11,490 nt of DNA from Muribaculaceae bacterium (GTDB taxonomy: Bacteria > Bacteroidota > Bacteroidia > Bacteroidales > Muribaculaceae): positions 1 through 11,490 of the forward strand of contig JAHHQT010000061.1 in assembly GCA_020026215.1 (NCBI GenBank), in the 5' to 3' direction. Every line of letters begins with the position of its first letter. Positions within the stretch are counted from its first letter, which is position 1. Of this stretch, positions 1-7,291 are shown piece after piece. A program made the translations under genes and the position numbers. A model generated the notes under the pieces. The model did not search any database. It was given only the letters and a program-made list of their open reading frames with translations, and was not told where the DNA came from.

Positions 1-708
1 AGCATAAACGGCACCTGCCTGATATAAAGATTCTTTTACATTTGCCAATTGTGGATTTTGAGAAAATACAGATTTCTCAAAATCATTTACCAACAAACCC
101 TTCCATTTTTCAATCGGCATTTTCAAAATATCAACAATCGGATATTCTCGTTCGTTATTAGACTGAATCCCGGCATAAGCCGCAGCGGTAGATATATATA
201 CATCAGGTTTGACGACTACTATTTTATACCCCTTAAGATTCACATCCACTTCGGTAAATATATCACCAATTCCAGAAGCCGCCTTCGGAGTATTGTATAT
301 AAAGAAAGGACAATCCGCCCCAATTTTAGCAGCTTTTTGTGCCAACTCCTGATCAGACAAGCCCAATTCAAACAAATCATTTAGCAATTTAAGCATGACT
401 GAAGCATCAGCCGAACCACCACCCAATCCTGCTCCATCAGGAATATGCTTATGCAAGAAGATGTCAACAGGAGAAAGGTTGAATTCTTTCTCTAACAGTC
501 GGTAAGCCTTTACCACCAAGTTCTTCTCAATTTCACAATCAACTTTATTCCCTGTGATATTCAATGTCGTTTCTTTAGATTGTACGATTTCTAGAATATC
601 CTGTAATTGGATGGGATAGAAAACCGTTGAAATATCGTGATAACCATCAGGTCTTTTACGTTCAACGTATAATCCAAGATTTATTTTTGCATTAGGAAAT
701 GATATCAT
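1..708 (-). CDS. ispE: 4-diphosphocytidyl-2-C-methyl-D-erythritol kinase, 3' end beyond window
   Basis: IspE phosphorylates the 2-hydroxyl of CDP-methylerythritol with ATP, the fourth step of the cytosolic MEP pathway to isopentenyl diphosphate. The reading frame stays open from the ATG at 706-708 to the left edge, giving 236 visible residues; the family is usually about 270-290 long, so some 35-50 C-terminal residues lie outside. The N-terminus has the family signature PNAKINLGLYV (residues 5-15), with K8 matching the active-site lysine. The GHMP-kinase ATP loop is PDGAGLGGGSADAS at about 90-103, and the GADCPFF segment puts the catalytic aspartate at D132. The gene starts 6 nt after the stop of the upstream GT-B glycosyltransferase and is probably the last visible cistron of that operon. 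The truncation is the window edge, not a mutation. Identification is firm. Confidence 0.96.
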   Translation of the reverse strand, partial: MISFPNAKINLGLYVERKRPDGYHDISTVFYPIQLQDILEIVQSKETTLNITGNKVDCEIEKNLVVKAYRLLEKEFNLSPVDIFLHKHIPDGAGLGGGSADASVMLKLLNDLFELGLSDQELAQKAAKIGADCPFFIYNTPKAASGIGDIFTEVDVNLKGYKIVVVKPDVYISTAAAYAGIQSNNEREYPIVDILKMPIEKWKGLLVNDFEKSVFSQNPQLANVKESLYQAGAVYA

Positions 709-714
709 AATTCT

Positions 715-1815
715 TTATTTATTCCAAAAATCCACATATTGTTGTGCCACCTTGAGATAGTCATGATGGCGTTCTATATATAAGCGACTTTCGTCTCTCA
801 ACTGTTGTATCTTTTCAGGATTTAAAACCAATGATTCTAATTTACAATATACATCTTCTTCATTTGGAGACACATTAACAATCGGCTTTAATTTTTGCTC
901 ATTTAGCACTTCATAGTTTTCCGGCTCTCCTCCACCGACAAGCACCAAACCTTTAGCCATAGCCAACAAGCCATTCATAGCCGGAGTATATGAATATAAT
1001 TGGTCTAAAAGAACATGGCTACTATCCAATAGTTTCTTATACTCTTCATAAGGAACAGATTCACATTTAACCACTTCACATTTGTCAGGATATTTTTCAG
1101 CAATCCTTGTTAATGCTTTCAACATCACATCCGTACCTTTATATACATTGCGCACTTTTTGTATTCCAATAAAAAAACGCACCTTGTCTCCTGCATGAAA
1201 GACAAGTTTAGATGGTTTTATATTGTCTATATTGATAGGATATGGTATAAATGTTGTTTTTTCAGGATATGCAGGCTTATAACAAGCATAATATTCATAT
1301 AACCCAGCTACTATGCCATCACAATCATTTGCTATATACTTATTCAGTTTTTCTTTTTCCGTTCCAATCCAGTCCTTTACTTCAACCAAAGCACATTCAT
1401 CCTCGCGTAATTGGTCTCCAAAATTAAAATCAGAATATTTGAATGTTGAAGTTGTTCGACAAGTATGCACCCAATAATAATCCATACCAAATGCCCCTAA
1501 GAATACTTTCTTGTTATGCTTGCGCAAATAATTATAAATGAAATACATTCGCCCTGCTTTTAACTCAAAAAATATCGGATTGATGATTTGCACCACATCA
1601 TAGCCTCTAAACTTCGGCAAATTCAGATACACTTTTAGCAAATACCTTAGTGAAGCAAAGAAAGAATACCCCTGACGCTTAATGGAAATATCACATTGGT
1701 AATTTTTCCAACAATCTCCATCAGAAACTACTGTAACCACATGCCCCAACTTCCTTAAACCTTCCGAAAGAGACCAATGGACATTGCTATATTCTCCAAT
1801 TAAAAGTATTTTCAT
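715..1815 (-). CDS. GT-B fold glycosyltransferase (GT4-like), degenerate EX7E motif
   Basis: A 366-residue cytosolic protein with no signal peptide or membrane segment. It begins with the short beta strand and loop typical of GT-B glycosyltransferases (MKILLIGEYSNVHWSL, then EGLRKLGH). Its C-terminal nucleotide-sugar half contains KGTD at 226-229 and a donor-site-like segment from about 266 to 300 (SHVLLDQ, then LLAMAKG, then GGGEPENYE). In GT4 enzymes this segment normally carries the EX7E pair; here the aligned positions appear to be Y276 and L284, so the pair is not conserved. Known GT4 members transfer sugars from nucleotide donors in surface polysaccharide synthesis; donor and acceptor cannot be read from this sequence. 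Its ATG overlaps the stop of the preceding family 2 gene as ATGA, and ispE follows after 6 nt, so translation is probably coupled. Could be a retaining glycosyltransferase of a divergent family; class is fairly sure, specificity unknown. Confidence 0.85.
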   Translation of the reverse strand: MKILLIGEYSNVHWSLSEGLRKLGHVVTVVSDGDCWKNYQCDISIKRQGYSFFASLRYLLKVYLNLPKFRGYDVVQIINPIFFELKAGRMYFIYNYLRKHNKKVFLGAFGMDYYWVHTCRTTSTFKYSDFNFGDQLREDECALVEVKDWIGTEKEKLNKYIANDCDGIVAGLYEYYACYKPAYPEKTTFIPYPINIDNIKPSKLVFHAGDKVRFFIGIQKVRNVYKGTDVMLKALTRIAEKYPDKCEVVKCESVPYEEYKKLLDSSHVLLDQLYSYTPAMNGLLAMAKGLVLVGGGEPENYEVLNEQKLKPIVNVSPNEEDVYCKLESLVLNPEKIQQLRDESRLYIERHHDYLKVAQQYVDFWNK

Positions 1816-2783
1816 CGTTTGATAAATATTCTCATTAATCGCAATAACAACTTATTGCGTGATAGTAGATTAAACGTCACATATCGAAATGAATAGTTTT
1901 TGAATGGCAATGGATATAATCCAATAGCTTTCATATCATCCAATTTGTCAGTGACATAGTTAAAGTTCGGACCTAACTCCAAGGCATTATAGATATATGC
2001 CAAAGCAAGTTGGTCAACTCTTCGTGATAGGGCAATTTTTACAAACTTGTCTGACGCACTTTCACGATTACGAATCATTGACTTAATAACTATTTTTAAA
2101 TCAGCAAAACGTTTTTCGATATGAGTAAATTCTGTGCTGCCCGTAATCGAATTTTCTCTCTGATAATAAGCGTATGCTTGAATTTGAGTTTTGACAAAAG
2201 TCTTTGCTTTCAAGAATAGTCTTGGTGAAAATTCTTCATCCTCTTGATAAATTCCCTTTACAAAACGGACATCCCCCAAAATGGCTTTTCTGAAACAATA
2301 TCCACAAGCCGCGCACGATAAAGTATGATGCACCATAAATTGGACACCATCCCAAATTTTAAATTTATTGTCAACAAATTTCGACTCCAAGACAGATTCT
2401 TTACCCCAAACTCTTTTAAGGGAAAACTGTAACAAATCAGGATGTACCGAAGAAAGAATTTTCAAGCATTCAGTATAACCATCCTTGAACAAATAGTCAT
2501 CTGCATCAACAAATTGGATATACTCTTTTGAGGCAAGTTGAATCCCTGCATTTCGAGCCGCACTTAATCCCCCATTTTGTTGATAATAATATATTATTTT
2601 ATCATTGTTGAAGGTCAAAACACACTCTTCAGCCCTACTGTCCTTTGTTCCATCGTCAATGACTATAATTTCATAATCTATGCCATTGGAGATATTGAGA
2701 ATACTATGTATCGTTCTCTCCAATAAATAACAATCTAAATTATAGTAACTTATAATAAAACTAACAGCTACACTCTCTTTCAT
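1812..2783 (-). CDS. Family 2 glycosyltransferase (GT-A fold)
   Basis: A 323-residue inverting-type GT2 enzyme. The N-terminal GT-A domain starts with VSFIISYYN (about 7-15), then VIDDGT with the nucleotide-binding aspartates D43/D44, then NGGLSAARNAGI at 70-81, and the metal-binding DxD region VDADDYL at 92-98. A YQEDEEF segment at 179-185 is a candidate for the catalytic base region. The C-terminal third is basic and unlike any domain I can name; it has no clear membrane span. The protein probably adds one sugar to a lipid-linked or surface glycan at the cytoplasmic face. Its start overlaps the stop of the upstream GT2 gene, and its stop overlaps the start of the GT-B gene, both as ATGA. 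The motif blocks resemble those of the upstream GT2 closely, so the two may be tandem paralogues. The family is sure, the substrate unknown. Confidence 0.92.
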   Translation of the reverse strand: MKESVAVSFIISYYNLDCYLLERTIHSILNISNGIDYEIIVIDDGTKDSRAEECVLTFNNDKIIYYYQQNGGLSAARNAGIQLASKEYIQFVDADDYLFKDGYTECLKILSSVHPDLLQFSLKRVWGKESVLESKFVDNKFKIWDGVQFMVHHTLSCAACGYCFRKAILGDVRFVKGIYQEDEEFSPRLFLKAKTFVKTQIQAYAYYQRENSITGSTEFTHIEKRFADLKIVIKSMIRNRESASDKFVKIALSRRVDQLALAYIYNALELGPNFNYVTDKLDDMKAIGLYPLPFKNYSFRYVTFNLLSRNKLLLRLMRIFIKR

Positions 2784-3706
2784 ATTCTATAAATTTTATA
2801 AAAAGATTGATGGGTTAGCTTTAATAGAATTGCCTTAAATATAGACATAAACGGCAACTGATTAGTAAGCACTTGCTTAAACGTATAACGACATTTAGGG
2901 ACAATCACCATTCCCCCCAATTTTTTGTAGAGGATTTGGATATTTACCATTCCCAAATACAATTTAAATAGTTGCTCGTCAGTATAGCCTTTTTCTTCTT
3001 TCAGAAAATTGAACAATTTTATATTCCCCTCCAATAAATCCGATTGTTTTTCTTTCGTCAGTAAATTGGTTATAGAAGACATGTTTTGTCTAAAATAATA
3101 ATACTTACCCAACGGAGAAGTAATGATTTTGCCAACAGATGCGATGATATATGGGGTGGTATATAAATCTTCAAAATACTTCCCTGCCGGGAAAGAAAAA
3201 TCGCTCCAAATTTGGCGTTTATAAATCTTATTCCAAGCATAGCTCCTGTCAAATCCCCTATCTGCAATCCATTCATCGAAAGTTCTAATACAATATGACT
3301 CCAAATGGGGATCAAAACAAGCCTCAGACTTTTCATTATAAGAATTCCATACAGGATATTCCAAGATTTGAATAGTAGGATTTTCTTCCAATAATTTTAG
3401 ATTCAACTTATATGTTTCCTTATCTAAGAAATCATCTGAATCCAGAAATGTTATATAATCGCCAGTTGCAGACTGAATGCCAGTGTTACGGGCCTCACTC
3501 AAACCACCATTTTTTTCACGATGGATAACTTTAATGTTTGAATACTTTGTGGCAAAGTCATCACAAATTTGTCGAGAATCATCTGTAGAACAATCATCTA
3601 CCAATATAATCTCCAAATCAGAAGCGGTTTGCAATAATACAGAATTAATACAACGGGGCAAAAAATCAGCCACGTTATAAATAGGTATTATGACGCTTAA
3701 TTTCAT
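2780..3706 (-). CDS. Family 2 glycosyltransferase (GT-A fold), first gene of the operon
   Basis: A 308-residue GT2 enzyme. The start chosen is the ATG at 3704-3706, because MKLSVIIPIYN is the usual N-terminus of the family. An open frame continues 49 codons upstream to 3853, but that extension crosses the divergent promoter region and the dnaB start and has no family-like sequence. Motifs in order: VDDCS with D37/D38; NGGLSEARNTGI at about 66-77; the DxD region LDSDDFL at 88-94; and a KYFEDLY segment that fits the ED(x) catalytic-base region. No signal peptide or clear membrane span. It heads the leftward unit GT2, GT2, GT-B, ispE. A TAACTTTG box lies 21 nt upstream of the start, giving a short leader. 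It probably elongates a surface glycan such as O-antigen, capsule or a glycolipid; which one is not visible. Confidence 0.92.
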   Translation of the reverse strand: MKLSVIIPIYNVADFLPRCINSVLLQTASDLEIILVDDCSTDDSRQICDDFATKYSNIKVIHREKNGGLSEARNTGIQSATGDYITFLDSDDFLDKETYKLNLKLLEENPTIQILEYPVWNSYNEKSEACFDPHLESYCIRTFDEWIADRGFDRSYAWNKIYKRQIWSDFSFPAGKYFEDLYTTPYIIASVGKIITSPLGKYYYFRQNMSSITNLLTKEKQSDLLEGNIKLFNFLKEEKGYTDEQLFKLYLGMVNIQILYKKLGGMVIVPKCRYTFKQVLTNQLPFMSIFKAILLKLTHQSFYKIYRI

Positions 3707-3727
3707 TTGTGATAGATGTATTTTGTA

Positions 3728-3735
3728 CAAAGTTA
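3728..3735 (-). promoter_or_regulatory. Putative -7 box (TAACTTTG) of the GT2-GT2-GT-B-ispE operon
   Basis: Read on the minus strand this is TAACTTTG, an exact match to the Bacteroidota -7 consensus TAnnTTTG, 21 nt from the ATG of the first glycosyltransferase. No TTTG-like -33 element is found at the usual 19-21 nt spacing, so the call rests on one box. Confidence 0.5.
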
Positions 3736-3756
3736 CTATTTTTAGACAAAAATCAC

Positions 3757-3764
3757 TATTTTTG
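3757..3764 (+). promoter_or_regulatory. dnaB: Putative -7 box (TATTTTTG) of dnaB
   Basis: TATTTTTG matches TAnnTTTG and ends 18 nt before the dnaB ATG. It faces away from the minus-strand box at 3728-3735, from which it is separated by 21 bp, so both units are served by one compact divergent region. No good -33 element is visible at the expected distance. Confidence 0.45.
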
Positions 3765-3782
3765 CATACAAAATATATAGTT

Positions 3783-5330
3783 ATGAATGGCTCTGAAACT
3801 TCAAAATATAAATCAAAACCAAAGCATGAACCCAAGATAACCGCAACAGGCAAATTACAGCCTCAAGACAAGGAAATTGAGGATGCCGTACTTGGAGCCT
3901 TGATGCTGGAAAAAGATGCTTATCCTATGGTTTGTGACATCTTAAAACCAGAATCATTTTACGACACTGCTAACCAAAAGATTTACACAGCAATCTCCAC
4001 ACTGGGTATGAACCAACAGCCTATTGATATCTTGACAGTTACACAAGAACTACGAACTGAAGGCACTCTTGAAGAAGTTGGAGGAGCATTGCATATTTCG
4101 GAATTGACGGGTAATATCGCATCAGCTGCACACATTGAATACCACGCAAGAATTATTGCGCAAAAGTATTTGGCTCGCCGTCTAATTTCTTTCTGCTCAA
4201 AAATCGAAGAAAAAGCATTTGACGAATCCTATGATGTAGAAGACCTTTTGCAAGAAGCTGAAGGAAATTTATTCGAGATTTCTCAAAACAACTTAAAGAA
4301 GGACTTTACACAGATTGATCCTGTTATTAATACAGCCATTAAACAAATTGAAGCAGCGGCACAACGCGAAAATGGTTTAAGTGGTATTGAAACCGGTTTC
4401 CACAAATTGGATGCACTAACATCAGGTTGGCAAAATTCCGACTTGATTATCATTGCTGCTCGTCCGGCGATGGGAAAAACAGCGTTTGTCCTTTCCATGG
4501 CTAAAAACATGGCTGTTGATTTAAATACCCCTGTTGCCATCTTCTCTCTTGAAATGTCAAACCTACAATTAGTCAACCGTTTGATTTCAAATGTTTGTGA
4601 AATTGAAAGTGAAAAGATCAAGAGCGGACGTTTAAATCAAGCAGAATGGATTCAATTGAACTCACGTGTCAGAAAACTCTATACCGCTCCCCTATATGTG
4701 GATGATACCCCAAGCCTTTCTATTTTTGAGCTAAGGACTAAAGCCCGTAGATTGGTTAGAGAACACGATGTAAAGATTATAATCATTGACTACTTACAAT
4801 TGATGAATGCGAGTGGAATGAAGTTCGGCAGCCGTGAACAAGAAGTAAGTATGATTTCCCGTAACTTAAAGCAATTGGCTAAAGAGTTGAATATTCCAAT
4901 CATTGCATTGTCTCAGTTGAGCCGTAAAGTTGAAGACCGAAACGATAACAACAAGCGTCCCCAACTTTCAGACTTGCGTGAATCAGGAGCCATTGAGCAG
5001 GATGCCGATATTGTTTGTTTCATTCACCGTCCTGAATATTATACCAAATCATCAGAAGATGCTTCAGGTAAATCCATTAGAGGTAAAGCAGAATTCATTG
5101 TAGCTAAGCACCGTAGTGGTTCTGTTGATGATATAGATTTAAGATTTATTGCCAAATTTGCCAAATTCCAAAACTGGGAAGATGATTATGAACATGTTCA
5201 AGAGACTATAGGTTCAAGATTGAATGATGATCATGGAGAAAATAACCTTGAACAAATCAGCGATAATCAATCGGTCGATTCAAGTGAAGTATTTCTGAAG
5301 AACAATGAAGATACAGACGTGAAATTCTAA
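3783..5330 (+). CDS. dnaB: Replicative DNA helicase DnaB
   Basis: DnaB is the ring-shaped hexameric helicase that unwinds DNA 5' to 3' at the replication fork and recruits primase. The start chosen is the ATG at 3783, giving 515 residues: it follows a promoter-like box, while the 31 codons open upstream are unlike DnaB and overlap the divergent gene. The N-terminal helical domain begins near residue 26 (LQPQDKEIEDAVLGALM). The RecA-like domain has GIETGFHKLD at 201-210, Walker A ARPAMGKT at 226-233 with K232, SLEMS at 255-259, Walker B IIIIDYLQL with D336, SQLSRKVE at 377-384, DLRESGAIEQDAD at 397-409 and the KHRSG arginine region near 442-446. All catalytic blocks are intact and no intein is present. 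After about residue 468 there is a roughly 45-residue acidic, low-complexity tail. The gene ends 19 nt before a hairpin terminator. Confidence 0.98.
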   Translation: MNGSETSKYKSKPKHEPKITATGKLQPQDKEIEDAVLGALMLEKDAYPMVCDILKPESFYDTANQKIYTAISTLGMNQQPIDILTVTQELRTEGTLEEVGGALHISELTGNIASAAHIEYHARIIAQKYLARRLISFCSKIEEKAFDESYDVEDLLQEAEGNLFEISQNNLKKDFTQIDPVINTAIKQIEAAAQRENGLSGIETGFHKLDALTSGWQNSDLIIIAARPAMGKTAFVLSMAKNMAVDLNTPVAIFSLEMSNLQLVNRLISNVCEIESEKIKSGRLNQAEWIQLNSRVRKLYTAPLYVDDTPSLSIFELRTKARRLVREHDVKIIIIDYLQLMNASGMKFGSREQEVSMISRNLKQLAKELNIPIIALSQLSRKVEDRNDNNKRPQLSDLRESGAIEQDADIVCFIHRPEYYTKSSEDASGKSIRGKAEFIVAKHRSGSVDDIDLRFIAKFAKFQNWEDDYEHVQETIGSRLNDDHGENNLEQISDNQSVDSSEVFLKNNEDTDVKF

Positions 5331-5349
5331 CAGATTAACCTGAAATAAG

Positions 5350-5383
5350 AAGCGCAGAAACTTGAGGTTTCTGCGCTTTATTT
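5350..5383 (+). terminator. Intrinsic terminator of dnaB, between convergent dnaB and radC
   Basis: A perfect 12-bp stem (5350-5361 with 5367-5378, core GCGCAGAAAC) encloses a 5-nt loop and is followed by a T-rich run on the plus strand. It lies between the dnaB stop and the radC stop. On the minus strand the stem is followed by a weaker T-rich stretch, so it may also stop radC transcripts, with less certainty. Confidence 0.88.
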
Positions 5384-6097
5384 TTATAGTTTTCCTTCGT
5401 CAGCATAACTGAAATAACCGAGTTCACTAATAATTAAATGGTCAATTACAGGTATTTTCATCAGCATACCTGCCCGACTGATTTCGTTGGTCAGTTCATC
5501 ATCGTTTCTGCTGGGTTGCAATGAACCCGAAGGATGATTATGCACCAATATCATTGAGGTAGCCATCACATCCAAAGCCTGCTTAATAATCATTCTAACA
5601 TCCACCACAGTCGCTGCGAAACCGCCACTACTGATACGCTGTCTTCCAATGACACGCTTAGAATTATTCAAGAAAATAATCCAAAACTCTTCGTGTGTAA
5701 GGTGCTCAACATTGTATCGAATATATTCGTAAGCTAATTCTGAATTGGTTATCTGGGGATTGCGTCCCATTCCTTCTGCACGCATTCTTTTACCCAACTC
5801 AATGGCTGACAATAGCGTGATTGCTTTAGCCTCACCTATTCCCTTAAAATTTTTAATGAGGCTCTTGATAGAACGCTTGGACAATTCTGTCAAACGATTG
5901 TCGCAAGAGTCAAGAATTCTATGAGACAAATCGATGACTGACTCCCCTCGTGAACCACTTCCCAATAGAATTGCTAACAACTCAGCAGAAGACAAGGATT
6001 CCAACCCATGTACCAATGCTTTTTCCCTGGGGCGTTCTTCTTCTGATAAATCAAGTATTCTTCGTGTATTTTTGATATTAGAATCGGACTTATCCAT
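5384..6097 (-). CDS. radC: RadC family JAB1/MPN-domain protein
   Basis: A 237-residue RadC-family protein, close to the usual length. An N-terminal region (about 10-110) includes ERPREKAL, SSAELLAILLGSG and a helix-hairpin-helix-like segment FKGIGEAKAITLLSAIELGKR (84-104) that suggests DNA binding. The C-terminal JAB/MPN domain has the full zinc-binding JAMM set: a glutamate in THEEFW (E136 or E137), H186 and H188 in HNHPSG, and S196/D199 in the SxxD part. This predicts a metal-dependent hydrolase fold. The old DNA-repair name is not well supported experimentally; the cellular reaction is unknown. The start lies 1 nt after the TAA of a membrane glycosyltransferase, so the two are almost certainly cotranscribed. 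All motifs are intact, so this is a functional-looking copy rather than the short plasmid-type variant. Family call is firm, function uncertain. Confidence 0.95.
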   Translation of the reverse strand: MDKSDSNIKNTRRILDLSEEERPREKALVHGLESLSSAELLAILLGSGSRGESVIDLSHRILDSCDNRLTELSKRSIKSLIKNFKGIGEAKAITLLSAIELGKRMRAEGMGRNPQITNSELAYEYIRYNVEHLTHEEFWIIFLNNSKRVIGRQRISSGGFAATVVDVRMIIKQALDVMATSMILVHNHPSGSLQPSRNDDELTNEISRAGMLMKIPVIDHLIISELGYFSYADEGKL

Positions 6098-6098
6098 A

Positions 6099-7097
6099 TT
6101 ATTTGCCTTTACGCATTCTTATCTCTTCTTCTACATTTCGCCCCTTACGAAAAATAATCTTCAACAAGTAAGCCCTCAAGAATCCATAGCCATAGCCATA
6201 TAATTGAACCATACTGGTTATTATTGCCAATGCAGATATTTTAACACTCTTAGTATCAATTAGAGCATTAATGAACAATGCGATGAAATAGAATAGCAAA
6301 GGAAGAATAAATGCCCACGTCAACAATACTGACAATAGCAAAAGCATTGCTGAGCCCAATAAGAATACAGCAGGCAACCAATGTACCAATTTTAATGAAT
6401 CAGGATATAATAGGAACAAAGTGATTCGAGACATACCAAAGACATATATTTGACGACAGAACAATCGCAAATTTACTCTGCGTTTATGAAATACGTATGC
6501 TTCACGAATCAGACTAATCGAAAAACCAGCTTGACGGATACGAGTACTCATATCAATATCTTCAGAGAACATTTCTCTAAAACCGCCAACCTTTTCCCAC
6601 ACTTTACGTGAGAATCCCATATTGAAGGTTCTTGGCACAAACTTTTCCAAACTTATCTTACCACCGCGAATACCACCTGTAGTCAAAAATGCAGTCATTG
6701 AAAAGTTTATGGCTTTTTGAATATCCGTAAATGAACCATGGGCTGCATCAGGACCTCCAAAGCAATCCACGTAGTTCTTCTGAAGAGACTCATACAGCAC
6801 TGATATATAATTATCAGGAATGACACAATCGGAATCAAAGAATAAGAAATATTCACCGGTAGCTCTTTCCAAGCCATAATTTCTGGCAACACTTCTACCC
6901 TCATTTTCTTTATAAAAATACTTTATATCCAGCTCATTCTCATACTGTTTAACAGCATCTGTACAAACCTCAGACGAACCGTCTTCAACCAATACAACTT
7001 CGAAATTTTGATCTGTTTGACGAGAAAGACTATGAAGTAAATCCTTCACTTCATTCAAGCGGTTATAAACCGGTATTATTATTGAAAAATATGCCAT
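6099..7097 (-). CDS. Membrane-anchored family 2 glycosyltransferase
   Basis: A 332-residue protein with an N-terminal GT-A domain and a C-terminal membrane region. Motifs: FSIIIPVYNR at 4-13, VEDGSS at 37-42, NEGRSVARNYGL at 65-76, the DxD region FFDSDC with D88 and D90, and SEDIDMS at 178-184, the conserved ED block of the catalytic base. Residues about 240-312 form two or three hydrophobic spans (LPAVFLLGSAMLLLLSVLL, then a phenylalanine-rich span, then a weaker one), followed by a basic tail, so it likely sits in the inner membrane with its active site in the cytosol. Such enzymes often use polyprenyl-phosphate or lipid-linked acceptors; the actual substrate is not visible. It is unlike the two GT2 proteins of the left cluster in its C-terminal half. 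It leads an operon with radC (1-nt gap), and a TATCTTTG box lies 13 nt upstream of its ATG. Confidence 0.92.
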   Translation of the reverse strand: MAYFSIIIPVYNRLNEVKDLLHSLSRQTDQNFEVVLVEDGSSEVCTDAVKQYENELDIKYFYKENEGRSVARNYGLERATGEYFLFFDSDCVIPDNYISVLYESLQKNYVDCFGGPDAAHGSFTDIQKAINFSMTAFLTTGGIRGGKISLEKFVPRTFNMGFSRKVWEKVGGFREMFSEDIDMSTRIRQAGFSISLIREAYVFHKRRVNLRLFCRQIYVFGMSRITLFLLYPDSLKLVHWLPAVFLLGSAMLLLLSVLLTWAFILPLLFYFIALFINALIDTKSVKISALAIITSMVQLYGYGYGFLRAYLLKIIFRKGRNVEEEIRMRKGK

Positions 7098-7110
7098 TCG
7101 TTTTTTCTTT

Positions 7111-7118
7111 CAAAGATA
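7111..7118 (-). promoter_or_regulatory. Putative -7 box (TATCTTTG) of the glycosyltransferase-radC operon
   Basis: Minus-strand TATCTTTG matches TAnnTTTG and ends 13 nt from the ATG of the glycosyltransferase. Just upstream, a 7-bp inverted repeat (arms 7130-7136 and 7144-7150, CGAATTT/AAATTCG) lies where the -33 contact would be; no clear TTTG is present at standard spacing. The repeat could be an operator, but in such AT-rich DNA it may be chance. Confidence 0.45.
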
Positions 7119-7224
7119 ACTATTAATCTCGAATTTAATTTGAAAATTCGAATTGATTATTTTACTAAAAATTTGAATGGGGATGATTTGAATTCTGCCT
7201 ATGAACAACCTTTCGAATAGGCAC

Positions 7225-7255
7225 AAAAAAAATTGATTGTCTCTCGACAACCAAT
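7225..7255 (-). terminator. Intrinsic terminator with GAGA tetraloop
   Basis: Read on the minus strand, a 10-bp stem (ATTGGTTGTC with GACAATCAAT, one G-U pair) closes a GAGA loop, a GNRA tetraloop, and is followed directly by eight T. The G-U pair would be an A-C mismatch on the plus strand, and the U tract exists only on the minus strand, so the element is directional. It ends the small RNA described at 7225-7290 and would also stop any read-through from the ung-plug unit before the glycosyltransferase-radC genes. Confidence 0.85.
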
Positions 7256-7290
7256 CTTAATTAACCTTAAATCTAATACCATGAAAAACA
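7225..7290 (-). ncRNA. Candidate small RNA or attenuated leader, about 65 nt
   Basis: The segment lies between a minus-strand promoter (boxes at 7323-7326 and 7296-7303) and the GAGA-loop terminator, with no convincing protein gene of its own. The 5' end is estimated at about 7288-7291 from the usual distance of the -7 box to the start. The 5' half is an unstructured stretch containing GGTATTAGATTTAAGGTTAA. From memory, very similar text appears near genes in many Bacteroidales genomes, which would make this a copy of a recurring family; I cannot verify this here. Two readings fit: a free small RNA, or a leader that attenuates transcription into the glycosyltransferase-radC operon 128 bp downstream. 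The separate -7 box at 7111-7118 favours a free RNA. The Rfam family Bacteroidales-1 RNA is one candidate to compare. Confidence 0.55.
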
Positions 7291-7291
7291 C

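Noticed and set aside
49..384. Plus-strand open frame of 111 codons
   Set aside because: It lies antisense to ispE, whose conserved kinase motifs are in the minus strand; the translated product has no recognisable family features.
1..708. ispE as a truncated pseudogene
   Set aside because: The frame is intact with all active-site residues; the missing C-terminus is simply cut by the window edge.
3690..3782. 31-codon N-terminal extension of dnaB
   Set aside because: It overlaps the glycosyltransferase start and the likely dnaB promoter box and has no DnaB similarity; the ATG at 3783 fits better.
3707..3853. 49-codon N-terminal extension of the first glycosyltransferase
   Set aside because: It crosses the divergent promoter region and the dnaB start; the family N-terminus begins at the ATG at 3704-3706.
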